From contig RXIX01000014.1 in NCBI GenBank assembly GCA_003989075.1, forward strand, positions 1-43,320: a DNA stretch of 43,320 nt, given 5' to 3'. Below, piece after piece: positions 11,017 to 20,924 of the stretch; the first letter of the stretch is position 1, and every line of letters starts with the position of its first letter. The translations under genes and the position numbers were made by a program. Source of the stretch: Candidatus Competibacteraceae bacterium. GTDB taxonomy: Bacteria > Pseudomonadota > Gammaproteobacteria > Competibacterales > Competibacteraceae. The notes beneath the pieces are model-generated. The model made no database searches. It had not been told where the DNA came from and saw nothing but the letters and a program-made list of their open reading frames with translations.

Positions 11017-11979
11017 ATGACTCTAAATGAACTGCGCTACATCGTCGCCGTTGCCCGTGAACGGCATTTTGGCCATGCCGCCGAGGCCTGCCACGTCAGC
11101 CAGCCCACCCTGAGCGTAGCGGTGCGCAAGCTGGAGGAAGAACTCGGCGTGCCCCTGTTCGAGCGCGCGCCCGGCGAGGTGACCATTACCCCGGTCGGTC
11201 GGCGCATCATCGCCCAGGCCCAGCGGGTGCTGGAGGAAGCGGACCTGCTGCGGCAACTGGCCACCCAGGGTCAGGACGAGCTGGCCGGCATGTTGCGCCT
11301 GGGGGTCATCTACACCATCGGCCCCTACCTGCTGCCGCACCTGATCCCGCGCCTGTACCGGCGCGCGCCGGCGATGCCGCTGCAAATCGAGGAAAACTAT
11401 ACGGCAGTGCTGCGTGAGCGGCTGAAGAACGGCCAACTGGATGTGCTGATTCTGTCGCTGCCGTTCGCCGAACCGGGCGTGCTCACCCAGTCGGTGTATG
11501 AGGAGCCCTTCGTGGTGCTCATGCCCAGCGGCCATGCCCTGGAACAGGCGGCGCTGATCGATGCGGCAACCCTGGCGCGGCAGGATCTGCTGCTGCTCGG
11601 GCCGGGACATTGCTTCCGCGACCAGGTGCTGCAGTTTTGCCCGGAGTGCCATCAGCTGAGCAGCGCGTCGGACACCATGCAAAAGACCCTGGAAGGCAGT
11701 TCCCTGGAAACCATCCGCCTGATGGTGGCCACCGGCATGGGCGTGACCGTGCTGCCCTATACCTCGGTGAGCGGTTATGCCGATGCCGGTGAGCTGTTGA
11801 GCGTGCGGCCATTCGCGCCACCGGCGCCGACGCGGGTGGTGGCGCTGGCCTGGCGGCGCAGCTTTCCACGTCCGCGGGTGATTGACGTGCTGGCGGCAGC
11901 CATCCGCGCCTGTCCGCTTGGTGCAGCGGTGCGCCTGCTGGACGCAGCGGATGCTGCAGCGCCGGGCGCTTCGGCCTGA
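11017..11979 (+). CDS. oxyR: hydrogen peroxide-responsive LysR-type regulator OxyR
   Basis: OxyR senses H2O2 by forming an intramolecular disulfide and then activates peroxide-defence genes. The 320-residue product has an N-terminal winged helix-turn-helix (about 1-60, with HFGHAAEACHVSQPTLS) and a LysR substrate domain. The redox motif GHCFRDQVLQFC places cysteines at positions 199 and 208, the same numbers as in E. coli OxyR, and Thr100 and His198 are also present. ATG 11017 starts an ideal family N-terminus. The gene is divergent from icd and convergent with the DUF5691 gene, with 9 nt between their stops. No katG or ahpC lies nearby. Confidence 0.95.
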   Translation: MTLNELRYIVAVARERHFGHAAEACHVSQPTLSVAVRKLEEELGVPLFERAPGEVTITPVGRRIIAQAQRVLEEADLLRQLATQGQDELAGMLRLGVIYTIGPYLLPHLIPRLYRRAPAMPLQIEENYTAVLRERLKNGQLDVLILSLPFAEPGVLTQSVYEEPFVVLMPSGHALEQAALIDAATLARQDLLLLGPGHCFRDQVLQFCPECHQLSSASDTMQKTLEGSSLETIRLMVATGMGVTVLPYTSVSGYADAGELLSVRPFAPPAPTRVVALAWRRSFPRPRVIDVLAAAIRACPLGAAVRLLDAADAAAPGASA

Positions 11980-11988
11980 TGCGGCGCT

Positions 11989-13485
11989 TCACGCATCAGC
12001 GCGCAGGGCCTCGGCCATCACCCGCCGCAGGCGCAGCCGTTCCAGACAGGCATTCAGCGCCGTTTCCCAGCGTGGCCAATGCCGGGCCTCGACCGGCCAG
12101 CCTGCCGCCACTTCATCGTGCAACTGCGGCGGCAGCCAGCGGGCGAATCCACGCAGGGCGCTGCTCGCCCAGCTTTCCAGGCTTTTATCCTCAGCGGCGC
12201 GCTGGCGCAGATGGCTCAGCACCGCCCGGCCCAGGTCGACACTCCAAGGGCGCTGCGCCTGGCCCAGAATCAGCAGGGCCCGCTCTGGATCCTCAGCAAG
12301 CAGGCCCATGAGCAACTGCTCAAAGCGCGCTGCGGGCAACAGCGCCGCCAGCGCCGCCGTATGGCTGGCATGGTCAGGGTACAGGGACAGCAGCGCCTCA
12401 GCCCAGTCGGCATCGCCCTGGCACAGCGTCGCCCGTAACCAGCCCTCGCGCAGCGCATCGCACCATTCACTGGCCTGCGCGGCGACCAGGATGGCTGCAG
12501 GTGACTGTTGCCAGTGCTGACACCAGGTCGCCGGCGGCACCGCAGCCAGCATCTGACACAGCCGCCAGGCCTTTTCGCCCAGGCGCACGGCCGCACCGGG
12601 CAGCGCCGCGCCGGTCACACCATCACGGCGCAGCGCCGGCTCATCCTCGGGCGGTTCGACCTCCAGCACCAGTCGCCCCGCCGCCAGCGTGCCGCGCAGC
12701 ACATTCAGAGCCCGCTCGCGCAGCCGATGCACCAGAGCCGCATCCGGCAGGCGCGCCAGCAACGCAGCCGCCGCCGCGCGCGTTTCGGCGCTGCGTTCAT
12801 CCAGCACGGTTTCCAGCCACGGCTCATCCTCCAGACTCAGCCCGATCGCCAGTACGGCGAGAAAGGCCCGACGCTGCCGCGCCAGTTCCGTATCCCAGGT
12901 CGACGCCAGCAGTTCGCGGCCTCGCGCCGGATCAACCGTGCGCAGATACTGCAGCAGTGCCAGACGTTCGGCCTGACTGTCGCTGCTCCACTGCGCCTCA
13001 TCGCGCACCCGCACCGCATAGCGCCACTCCTCACGCTGCCGCGCCAGCCAGTCGCCCCGCTCGCCCAGCACCGCCGGCAACAGCGGCTGCACATCCATCT
13101 GCCGCGCGCCGACATCGAGCAGGGCCGGCAACAGAGCTGCGGGCACCCGTCGCCCCACTGCGGCCAGCTGCTCCAGCCATTCCGGCAGTAATTCCACATT
13201 CTGCCCCTGCAGCAGCCGCTCCAGATGCCGCGCTGCGCGCACCCCGCAGACCGGCACGCTATCGGCCGCACTCGCGGGCGGACAGGGCTGCCTGTCATCC
13301 AGCAATTCCTGACCGGCGCGCTGCCACAGCGCTACCACGCCAGCAGCGCGCAGCAGATCGCCTTCGCGATCGGTGCCATCCAGCTGTCCGAGCAGTCGCC
13401 CAAGTGCATCGTCACCGGCCAGTGCCGGAGGCGCCTGACGTTCAGTACCGAGCAGCGCGCAACTCACCAATGCCTGCCATGCCAT
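11989..13485 (-). CDS. DUF5691 family protein
   Basis: The 498-residue product starts MAWQALVSCALLGTER, the conserved N-terminal signature I associate with DUF5691. It is rich in Leu, Ala and Arg helices and resembles an alpha-helical repeat scaffold; no signal peptide, membrane segment or catalytic motif is visible. The gene follows the SWIM zinc-finger gene by 21 nt on the same strand. In many bacteria a SWIM protein and DUF5691 protein are encoded with a MoxR-type AAA ATPase and a VWA-domain protein, but those partners are absent here: the next gene is the convergent oxyR. The function of the family is unknown. Confidence 0.8.
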   Translation of the reverse strand: MAWQALVSCALLGTERQAPPALAGDDALGRLLGQLDGTDREGDLLRAAGVVALWQRAGQELLDDRQPCPPASAADSVPVCGVRAARHLERLLQGQNVELLPEWLEQLAAVGRRVPAALLPALLDVGARQMDVQPLLPAVLGERGDWLARQREEWRYAVRVRDEAQWSSDSQAERLALLQYLRTVDPARGRELLASTWDTELARQRRAFLAVLAIGLSLEDEPWLETVLDERSAETRAAAAALLARLPDAALVHRLRERALNVLRGTLAAGRLVLEVEPPEDEPALRRDGVTGAALPGAAVRLGEKAWRLCQMLAAVPPATWCQHWQQSPAAILVAAQASEWCDALREGWLRATLCQGDADWAEALLSLYPDHASHTAALAALLPAARFEQLLMGLLAEDPERALLILGQAQRPWSVDLGRAVLSHLRQRAAEDKSLESWASSALRGFARWLPPQLHDEVAAGWPVEARHWPRWETALNACLERLRLRRVMAEALRADA

Positions 13486-13506
13486 CGTCCTGCCTCCGTC
13501 CCACGC

Positions 13507-14838
13507 TTACAGCGCCACAAATGCGCCATCGACCCAGGCGCCCAGCGGTCGAAACTGCCGGCCATCCCATTCGCCAAATACCGGCAAACCCTGCCCGCCA
13601 CTCAGCGCCAGCAGTGGCCAGCCCTGACTGAATCCCGGATGACAGGGCAACAGCCGCGCCGCGCTATCGCGCAGATACCAGGTATTGGCGGCGCTGCGCG
13701 CCGGCACCACGTTATCCAGCCGTGCCGGCAGCAGGCCCAGCCAGGGCTGTTGCGCCAGGGCCCCGGCGTAAGCATCGAGCAGCGCCGCGCCATCGGCCCA
13801 TCCCGGCGGTGCCGCATCCAGAGCGGTCAGGGCACAGGCATTACGCAGCACCGCACGCAGCGGATACTGGCTGGGAAAAAAGCCCAGTTCCGCTTCCAGC
13901 CAGCTACCCGGCGCAGCCAGCGGCGTCAGGGTCTGGCTCTGGTGAGCAAAATCGAGCAGCAGCGCCAAACGGCCACAGTCGTGACCCCACAGCCAGGCGC
14001 GGCGCATGCGGATCTGCTCCTCTTCCTGCGTGTACTGACCGAGCAGCAGCCAGCGGTCGCGCACCCAGTTCCCATCCGGCACATCCGCCTCGCCCAGGGT
14101 CCAGCCGATGCGCCCACGGATATCGGCCTGCAATGTTTCGGGCAAGGTATCCAGGCGCCGATAAGCCTCCAGCAGCAGGAACAGGTGCCCCAGTTGCGCC
14201 AGCAGGCGCCCGCTCCAACCTTCACCGCTGGCAGGAATGCTGCCCAGATCGCGCAGCCAGCGCGCCAGTCCCGGAGCCTGGGCATCGACCAGCCGCGCCG
14301 CCATGTCGTGCCAGTAGCGCAGTGGCTGGCGCTGCGCCTGCGCCAGTCCCTGGCGGACCAGATCGCGCAGCCAGCGCTCCAGCTCTTCCAGGCCAGCTTC
14401 GACCTTGCGCTGCCGGGCGCTGGCCCGCTTGTCGCGGGCGACGGCGCGCTGGGCCTGCTGCTCGGGATCGAGTTCAGTCGCGGCAACGGCACGGGCGGCC
14501 TTGCGCTGGGCGTTCTGCGCCCGCTTAGCCTGCCATTCCAGCAGCCATTGCGGCGCCGGTGCGGCGGGCAGCAGACCCGGCTCATCCGCCGCCAGCAGCA
14601 GCAGCGCCAGCACATGCTTACAGGGCAACTTGCGACTCGGGCAGGTGCATTTAAACGCGGGCTCGCCGGGCTCGACGCTGATTTGATACAGCGCGCTGCC
14701 CTTGCATTCGCCCCACAGGGCCTGCTCATCGTGACCGAGCGTCAGCCATTTGGCGGGGCGCGCCAGACCGCGCGCGGCCTTGATGGACGCCTCATCAGGG
14801 GCCAGGGCGAGAACTTGGGCGGCGCTCAGAGTGTTCAT
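13507..14838 (-). CDS. SWIM zinc-finger domain protein
   Basis: This 443-residue soluble protein carries a SWIM-type zinc finger in FKCTCPSRKLPCKHVLAL (about residues 64-81), giving the canonical C-x-C-x6-C-x-H ligands. SWIM fingers bind DNA or proteins. An Arg/Lys/Ala-rich helical stretch (about 110-150) follows, then a long helical region without recognised domains. The gene is first of a two-gene unit with the DUF5691 gene, which starts 21 nt downstream. The pairing recalls the wider SWIM/DUF5691/MoxR/VWA clusters, but the ATPase and VWA genes are missing, so what the pair does here is unclear. Confidence 0.85.
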   Translation of the reverse strand: MNTLSAAQVLALAPDEASIKAARGLARPAKWLTLGHDEQALWGECKGSALYQISVEPGEPAFKCTCPSRKLPCKHVLALLLLAADEPGLLPAAPAPQWLLEWQAKRAQNAQRKAARAVAATELDPEQQAQRAVARDKRASARQRKVEAGLEELERWLRDLVRQGLAQAQRQPLRYWHDMAARLVDAQAPGLARWLRDLGSIPASGEGWSGRLLAQLGHLFLLLEAYRRLDTLPETLQADIRGRIGWTLGEADVPDGNWVRDRWLLLGQYTQEEEQIRMRRAWLWGHDCGRLALLLDFAHQSQTLTPLAAPGSWLEAELGFFPSQYPLRAVLRNACALTALDAAPPGWADGAALLDAYAGALAQQPWLGLLPARLDNVVPARSAANTWYLRDSAARLLPCHPGFSQGWPLLALSGGQGLPVFGEWDGRQFRPLGAWVDGAFVAL

Positions 14839-14938
14839 GCAGTAGGGGGCTCGGGGCAGGTCCGGCGGAGCGGTTGAACAGTGCCTTCAGTCTAGCCGTC
14901 ACCGGGCCTGGCGGGAACCCGCAGGGCCAGACGCATGA

Positions 14939-15345
14939 CTGAGTTCAGAGGTCAACTACCCCGCCCTTTAGGGCGGGGCTTGCGGCTGTGCTCGGACGGT
15001 CCCTTGTCGTCATTGCACGCTGCATTGGGCATTCAAGCATGGATTCCTGGCATAACATGCGTACCCGTTAGGTCGGTTGACACCCCGGATCAAGGGGCTG
15101 CGTTGAAGCAGAGCGACCTCGCTCTTCGTTCCGAGTCTTGATCGATTGCGACCCGTGTGGATTGCTCCACTCAGACGAACAGCGCCAGTATTTTTCTGCA
15201 CGGGAAACGGTTTACCGCGAGGGTGCCTATGTGCATTACGTCTGATTACATAGGAAGTTATGACTCAATTCAACCCAAAAGCTGACCGCGCTGTGCGCGG
15301 TGCGCTATCCCTCCCCGCCGTAAACAGCGGGGCTTCTCGCGCAAT
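14939..15345 (+). mobile_element. non-autonomous IS200/IS605-group (IscB/TnpB-type) element
   Basis: This roughly 400-nt segment has no convincing gene and is bounded by two GC-rich palindromes: an 8-bp perfect hairpin at 14959-14978 (CCCCGCCC, loop TTTA) and a 6-bp hairpin at 15313-15332 (CCCCGC/GCGGGG) followed by GGCTTCTCGCGC. Hairpins of this kind mark the ends of IS200/IS605-related transposons. The left end follows the tetranucleotide ATGA at 14935-14938, the insertion context described for HEARO elements. No transposase, TnpB or IscB reading frame is present, so the element would depend on enzymes supplied elsewhere. The exact ends are uncertain by some 10-20 nt. The remaining gene-free stretch, 15346-15488, shows nothing except possible weak promoter-like sequence for the next gene. 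Confidence 0.5.
14950..15255 (+). ncRNA. HEARO / omega-RNA-like structured RNA
   Basis: Several perfect helices can be drawn by eye on the plus strand, as expected of a structured RNA. They are 14959-14966/14971-14978 (8 bp); 15070-15075/15114-15119 (AGGTCG/CGACCT) enclosing 15083-15086/15094-15097 (CCCC/GGGG); 15157-15161/15166-15170 (GTGGA/TCCAC, tetraloop); and 15226-15232/15248-15254 (CCTATGT/ACATAGG). Length, 5' hairpin and position directly at a transposon-like left end agree with HEARO RNAs, now known as the guide RNAs of IscB nucleases. The ATG at 15260 opens only 66 codons unrelated to IscB. The strand and the class (IscB versus TnpB guide) are inferred. Confidence 0.45.
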
Positions 15346-15488
15346 TCTGGTGATAAACCAGGTGCTCCCGATCCCGTGGCTACTCCTCTGCCTGCCAGGA
15401 GAGAATTGGCGGTGCGGTCACTTGACCCATCTCTCTGCAGACCACTATGGAATTTCTTAAAATTCAATATCGCCCACCGGAGATCACC

Positions 15489-17546
<2,058 letters not shown>

Positions 17547-17660
17547 TTTTCAGCCATCACCGGCGCCGATCAACCATAATTGAGAAGCTACCCGATCCGG
17601 GCCAAGGCCACCGGCGGGACTCTGCACAGAACCTTATCACCCTGGAGAGGGCGCACCACC

Positions 17661-18425
17661 ATGACCGTCCATCTTTACTTCTCGCTGATTCCCGAAGCGC
17701 TGATCGCCTCGATGCTCACGCCGGAACAGTTCGGGCAGTACTACGCCACGGGCCACAAGTACAAATCCAAAGGTCAGGCGATCTTTTTCGAAGTCGATCC
17801 CAGCTTTCGCCACGATTTCTTCGCCATCGAGGAAGGCATCAAGCGCTGCGTGCCGCACCCGGACGGCACCCCGAAGAACTCGGTCTACATCTCGGTTTAT
17901 CGCGTGCTCGAGCATCTGCCGGTCAGCGCCTTGGGCCAGCTATACCTGAGCACCGCCTATGGCCACACCCTAGGCATCGCGCGCAGCGACACGCTGCCGG
18001 CGTCCGAACCGGGCCTGTACCTGTATCAGGACCTGTCGCCGGTCAACAGCCTGGTGGTGAGTACGCAGGATCCGGTGGCCTATTACCACGGGGTTACCCG
18101 CCAGCCGGCCAAGTTCATTCGCTTCCCGGGACTGTGCTTCGTCGATCTCGGCCTGGGCGCGCTGGCCAACGATCCGGCTCATGGTGCGCTCGGCGACCTG
18201 CCCTACTCCTTCATGCATCACCTGCGCGAGGCACTGCTGGTGCTGGATCCTCAGACCAAGCAAAGCAAGCTGGTGCATCGCGTGCATTCCCTGGAATTCC
18301 CCTACCGCATGGTCAGGAGCGGCTTTTACATGGGCAATGGCGAGGATCTGGCATTTTATCCGATGCCGTCCCATGACGTTCTGCGCCGCCAGCATCATCA
18401 GTGGTGGCGCTCGGCCAATCTGTAA
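17661..18425 (+). CDS. conserved-looking hypothetical protein
   Basis: I do not recognise this 254-residue protein. It has no signal peptide or transmembrane helix and reads as a compact globular domain: MTVHLYFSLIPEALIASML at the start, several Tyr/Phe-rich strands, and a C-terminus with YRMVRSGFYMGNGEDL. ATG 17661 is preceded by TGGAGAGGG at good spacing. Codon use and base composition match the surrounding high-GC genes, so it looks like a stable resident gene. It follows the YyaL-like gene by 114 nt on the same strand and ends in a strong terminator at 18444-18480. The YyaL linkage might hint at shared function, but this is weak. Confidence 0.8.
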   Translation: MTVHLYFSLIPEALIASMLTPEQFGQYYATGHKYKSKGQAIFFEVDPSFRHDFFAIEEGIKRCVPHPDGTPKNSVYISVYRVLEHLPVSALGQLYLSTAYGHTLGIARSDTLPASEPGLYLYQDLSPVNSLVVSTQDPVAYYHGVTRQPAKFIRFPGLCFVDLGLGALANDPAHGALGDLPYSFMHHLREALLVLDPQTKQSKLVHRVHSLEFPYRMVRSGFYMGNGEDLAFYPMPSHDVLRRQHHQWWRSANL

Positions 18426-18443
18426 CGGCAGGAGCGGGCAAAA

Positions 18444-18480
18444 AAACGGCCGGTGCTGGAGCACCGGCCGTTTCGTTTTC
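18444..18480 (+). terminator. rho-independent terminator, probably bidirectional
   Basis: A perfect 13-bp stem (AAACGGCCGGTGC pairing with its complement at 18461-18473, loop TGGA) is flanked by an A-run upstream and TTTCGTTTT downstream. It would end the plus-strand gene at 18425 and could also serve the minus-strand gene whose stop is at 18495. Confidence 0.88.
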
Positions 18481-18494
18481 ACCTGCTGTCCGGT

Positions 18495-18836
18495 TCAGTA
18501 GGGCGGGCGATTGTAATAGCCGGGCGGCGGGCCGTAATCGGGCGCGGGATTGTAATAGCCCTGGCGCTGCATGCGGCGAATCTGGCGCTGCTGGGCGTAG
18601 ATCTGCTGGTCCTGATAGTCCATCTGGTTGCCAATCGAGCCGCCAATCAGCGCGCCGGCCACGCCACCGGCCACGGCACCGTTGTTATGGTCGAGCTGGT
18701 GGCCGATCACGGCACCGGCGGTTGCGCCCGCCAACGCGCCGTTCTGGGTGTGGTAATAGGGTGCACCGGGCGGCGCACAGGCCACGCTCAGGCTCAGGGC
18801 CGCAATCGCAAGGGCAAGTTTTAGAGCGGTAGGCAT
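18495..18836 (-). CDS. small glycine-zipper lipoprotein
   Basis: The 113-residue product has a lipoprotein signal peptide ending in SVAC (Cys20). A glycine-zipper segment follows (GALAGATAGAVIGHQL and GAVAGGVAGALIGGSIG), of the type seen in outer-membrane proteins such as the SlyB/YMGG families. The C-terminal tail is rich in Gln, Tyr, Pro and Gly. Such proteins are thought to insert in or brace the outer membrane; no specific role is known here. ATG 18836 is chosen because it gives the signal peptide; the frame stays open about 33 codons further upstream without signal character. It lies opposite the terminator shared with the preceding gene. Confidence 0.85.
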   Translation of the reverse strand: MPTALKLALAIAALSLSVACAPPGAPYYHTQNGALAGATAGAVIGHQLDHNNGAVAGGVAGALIGGSIGNQMDYQDQQIYAQQRQIRRMQRQGYYNPAPDYGPPPGYYNRPPY

Positions 18837-18987
18837 GGCGCTTCTCCAGCAGGCGTCCAGGAATTGTGGATCGGGTGGAAAAAGCGGGCGGTGGACACGC
18901 ATTGGTACCCCCGCCCAAAACCCGCTGACTTCCACACGCGTCAGGATTCAGTATTGATCTGGGGCCATGAATGCGAACTGAATGCGT

Positions 18988-19449
18988 CTACAGCAGCGGG
19001 ATGGGCAGCCAAAAGCGTCTCGTGCGGCTCGCGTTGTCGGGCTGGATACCGGCATTGGCGCAGAAACGGTGATAGGCGGACTCCAGCTTGGCGTTGGGCT
19101 TGGGCGCCATGCCCAGTAACCGGCTCAGCATGTCGGTAGCCTGACGGGTGTCCATGGCAGCGGCGTGAGCCTTGCAATTTTCAATGCTGTTGTGGCGATA
19201 GCCGATGAAGCGGTTCGATGCGAAGCGCAGCGCACCATCGCTGCCGTTCCAGGCCAGAAAGCAGGTGCCCTGACGCAACAGCCGGTTGTGAAAAGCCTGC
19301 TCGCGGCGGTTCGCCGAACACCGATAATGCTCCAGCGTCCACAGGTTGCGGCGCAGATCGTTCAGATTGCTGACGAATTCCAGCGGCAGTACCTGAGTCG
19401 ACAGGTGCACACTGTCGGTAAAAGTGAAGTCTTCAAAGTGCCTGGTCAT
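18988..19449 (-). CDS. hypothetical protein
   Basis: This 153-residue reading frame has ATG 19449 preceded by AGGAAA at suitable spacing. No signal peptide or membrane helix is present. The segment RFIGYRHNSIENCKAH with the following Arg/Lys-rich helices faintly resembles a short domain found N-terminal to some HNH-type restriction proteins (pattern RF-x-GY-x-NS-x-E), but I cannot assign a family. The C-terminus ends abruptly in FWLPIPLL. It is one of several small genes in the 18.5-20.7 kb patch whose neighbours do not form an obvious pathway. It follows the EamA-type gene by 57 nt on the same strand. Confidence 0.6.
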   Translation of the reverse strand: MTRHFEDFTFTDSVHLSTQVLPLEFVSNLNDLRRNLWTLEHYRCSANRREQAFHNRLLRQGTCFLAWNGSDGALRFASNRFIGYRHNSIENCKAHAAAMDTRQATDMLSRLLGMAPKPNAKLESAYHRFCANAGIQPDNASRTRRFWLPIPLL

Positions 19450-19506
19450 GGAATTTTCCTGTTGCAGCTTTTCAATAGGGGCATGGGCGCGGCGCTGTTG
19501 CCTCCC

Positions 19507-19941
19507 TCAGCGCTTGAAGGCGAGCAGCAGAACGCCGCCCGCGACCAGAGCAATGCCGATCCATTCACGAAGGGCGGGGCGCTCACCGAGAAATGCAAAT
19601 GCGAACAGCGCAACCAGGACCAGACTCAGCTTGTCAACTGGCGCGACTTTCGATGCATCGCCGATCTGGAGGGCGCGGAAATAACACACCCAGGATGCAC
19701 CCGTCGCCAAGCCGGACAAGCCGAGAAAGAGCCACGTTCTAGCCGGCAGCGTGAAGGGACTGCTCCACTTTCCCGTGAACCAAACGAAGGCGGATAGCAC
19801 AATCATGATGATGGCTGTACGCACCAGTGTCGCCAAATCTGAATCGACACCTTGAATGCCAATCTTGGCAAAAATGGCGGTGAGTGCAGCAAAGACTGCG
19901 GAGAGTAGTGCCCAGTAGAACCAGAGGTTGTGACTTGTCAT
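19507..19941 (-). CDS. half-size EamA/DMT-family membrane transporter
   Basis: The 144-residue product is almost entirely hydrophobic, with five predicted transmembrane helices, and matches one EamA repeat of the drug/metabolite transporter superfamily. Features include the N-terminal W-x-x-WALLSAVFAALTAIFAKIG, SWVCYFRALQIGDASKVAPVDKLS and a terminal GIALVAGGVLLL helix. Full-length DMT carriers have two such repeats; single-repeat members of about 140 residues are a known subgroup and would work as dimers. The substrate cannot be predicted. ATG 19941 begins a typical N-terminus. The gene is likely complete rather than truncated, since it ends after the expected fifth helix. Confidence 0.88.
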   Translation of the reverse strand: MTSHNLWFYWALLSAVFAALTAIFAKIGIQGVDSDLATLVRTAIIMIVLSAFVWFTGKWSSPFTLPARTWLFLGLSGLATGASWVCYFRALQIGDASKVAPVDKLSLVLVALFAFAFLGERPALREWIGIALVAGGVLLLAFKR

Positions 19942-20047
19942 TCCCGTAACTGTGCTTTTTGGTTAATCTAGAACCCAGACGGTGTGCCGTACTGCAGTTT
20001 TCAAATAGCAGAACAGGTTTTAGTGCAGTCTGCGATGACTCGGCCGC

Positions 20048-20677
20048 TTAGATTAAGCCCTTTGATGCCGCATGCAGAATGGAACGCAGCACACCAGACC
20101 CGGAGTCTGAAAAAAACCAAAACAGAAAACCGCAGTTGACTGCAACCGTCATCCAGAAAACTATTTGAAATGACTGCTTTTTTGATTTATGACGCAGGAT
20201 CTGCTGTGCCATCAGGGCTCCGGGCCAGCCGCCTATCAATCCAAATATATGCAGCGTATTCTCTGGCGTTCTCCAGCGACCCTTTACAGCAGCCGACTTA
20301 TCAATACAATAGGCAAAAAATGCTGCCAAGCTCATAGCCAGATATGCCGCAAGAATTAGAAACGGCAATTTATCCGTCAACACCATCAGCGCCAAAAAAA
20401 AAATAAAAAAGACTGAAAATATCAGTGGAAACACAGCGTACATGGGTAATGCTGTGCGGGCAAAACGGCCTGTTGAGCACACAACTTTAATAGCCTGTAT
20501 TCGGCCCTTTTCATCCGCTTTTAATTCGTAGCTGACTGCCTGATTTGCCATGGGTCGCGCTTGTCGATCCGCGAATGAACTGATATGCACGAAAACATTC
20601 TTGCCGCCCTCATCCGGATTTATAAAGCCAAAACCTTTTTCATTATTCCAGTCAGCTATCTTGCCTTTATATTGCAT
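20048..20677 (-). CDS. cold-shock domain/DUF1294 membrane protein
   Basis: The 209-residue product joins an N-terminal cold-shock domain (about 1-65) to a C-terminal DUF1294 membrane domain. The cold-shock part has KGKIADWNNEKGFGFI and VFVHISSF, the RNP1 and RNP2 single-strand nucleic-acid-binding motifs. The membrane part has about four hydrophobic helices and the DUF1294 signature DKSAAVKGRWRTPENTLH followed by GGWPGA. CSD-DUF1294 fusions are widespread in proteobacteria but their role is unknown; RNA binding at the membrane is an inference. Base composition is visibly more AT-rich than in neighbouring genes. Start: ATG 20677; a GTG three codons upstream is possible, and neither has a clear ribosome-binding site. 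Confidence 0.92.
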   Translation of the reverse strand: MQYKGKIADWNNEKGFGFINPDEGGKNVFVHISSFADRQARPMANQAVSYELKADEKGRIQAIKVVCSTGRFARTALPMYAVFPLIFSVFFIFFLALMVLTDKLPFLILAAYLAMSLAAFFAYCIDKSAAVKGRWRTPENTLHIFGLIGGWPGALMAQQILRHKSKKQSFQIVFWMTVAVNCGFLFWFFSDSGSGVLRSILHAASKGLI

Positions 20678-20870
20678 AAAAACCACACAAAATTAATTAA
20701 ACAGGGTATTGACTGTTAATGGCATACTCTCACACTCCGTTGTCACTAATAAACTGTTCCTTTTCGCGAAAGCACCCGCAATTTTGTAGTCTGACTTCAC
20801 AGCACCCATCACCCGATCAAGCGCTTTTCTGTTACAAAAAAGAGACAACAAAAATTCCGTCAGTCGCCCA

Positions 20871-20896
20871 TAAAAAAACCCGCTTTCGCGGGTTTA
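20871..20896 (-). terminator. rho-independent terminator of the hppA-moaC-rnd unit
   Basis: An 8-bp stem (AAACCCGC pairing with GCGGGTTT, loop TTTC) is followed on the minus strand by a seven-T run (20878-20872). It lies about 30 nt past the rnd stop codon at 20925. Confidence 0.88.
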
Positions 20897-20924
20897 TCAA
20901 ACAGTTATGCGTAGAAAACAGCTT

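Noticed and set aside
13225-14877. Long plus-strand open frame opposite the SWIM/DUF5691 genes
   Set aside because: Spans the junction of two convincing minus-strand genes and has no recognisable domain.
15010-15201. Possible small protein gene inside the HEARO-like element
   Set aside because: Overlaps the base-paired RNA segments and resembles neither IscB, TnpB nor TnpA.
15422-15451. Sigma-70 promoter for the YyaL-like gene (TTGACC, 18 nt, TATGGA)
   Set aside because: The -10 match is poor, so I did not list it as a feature.
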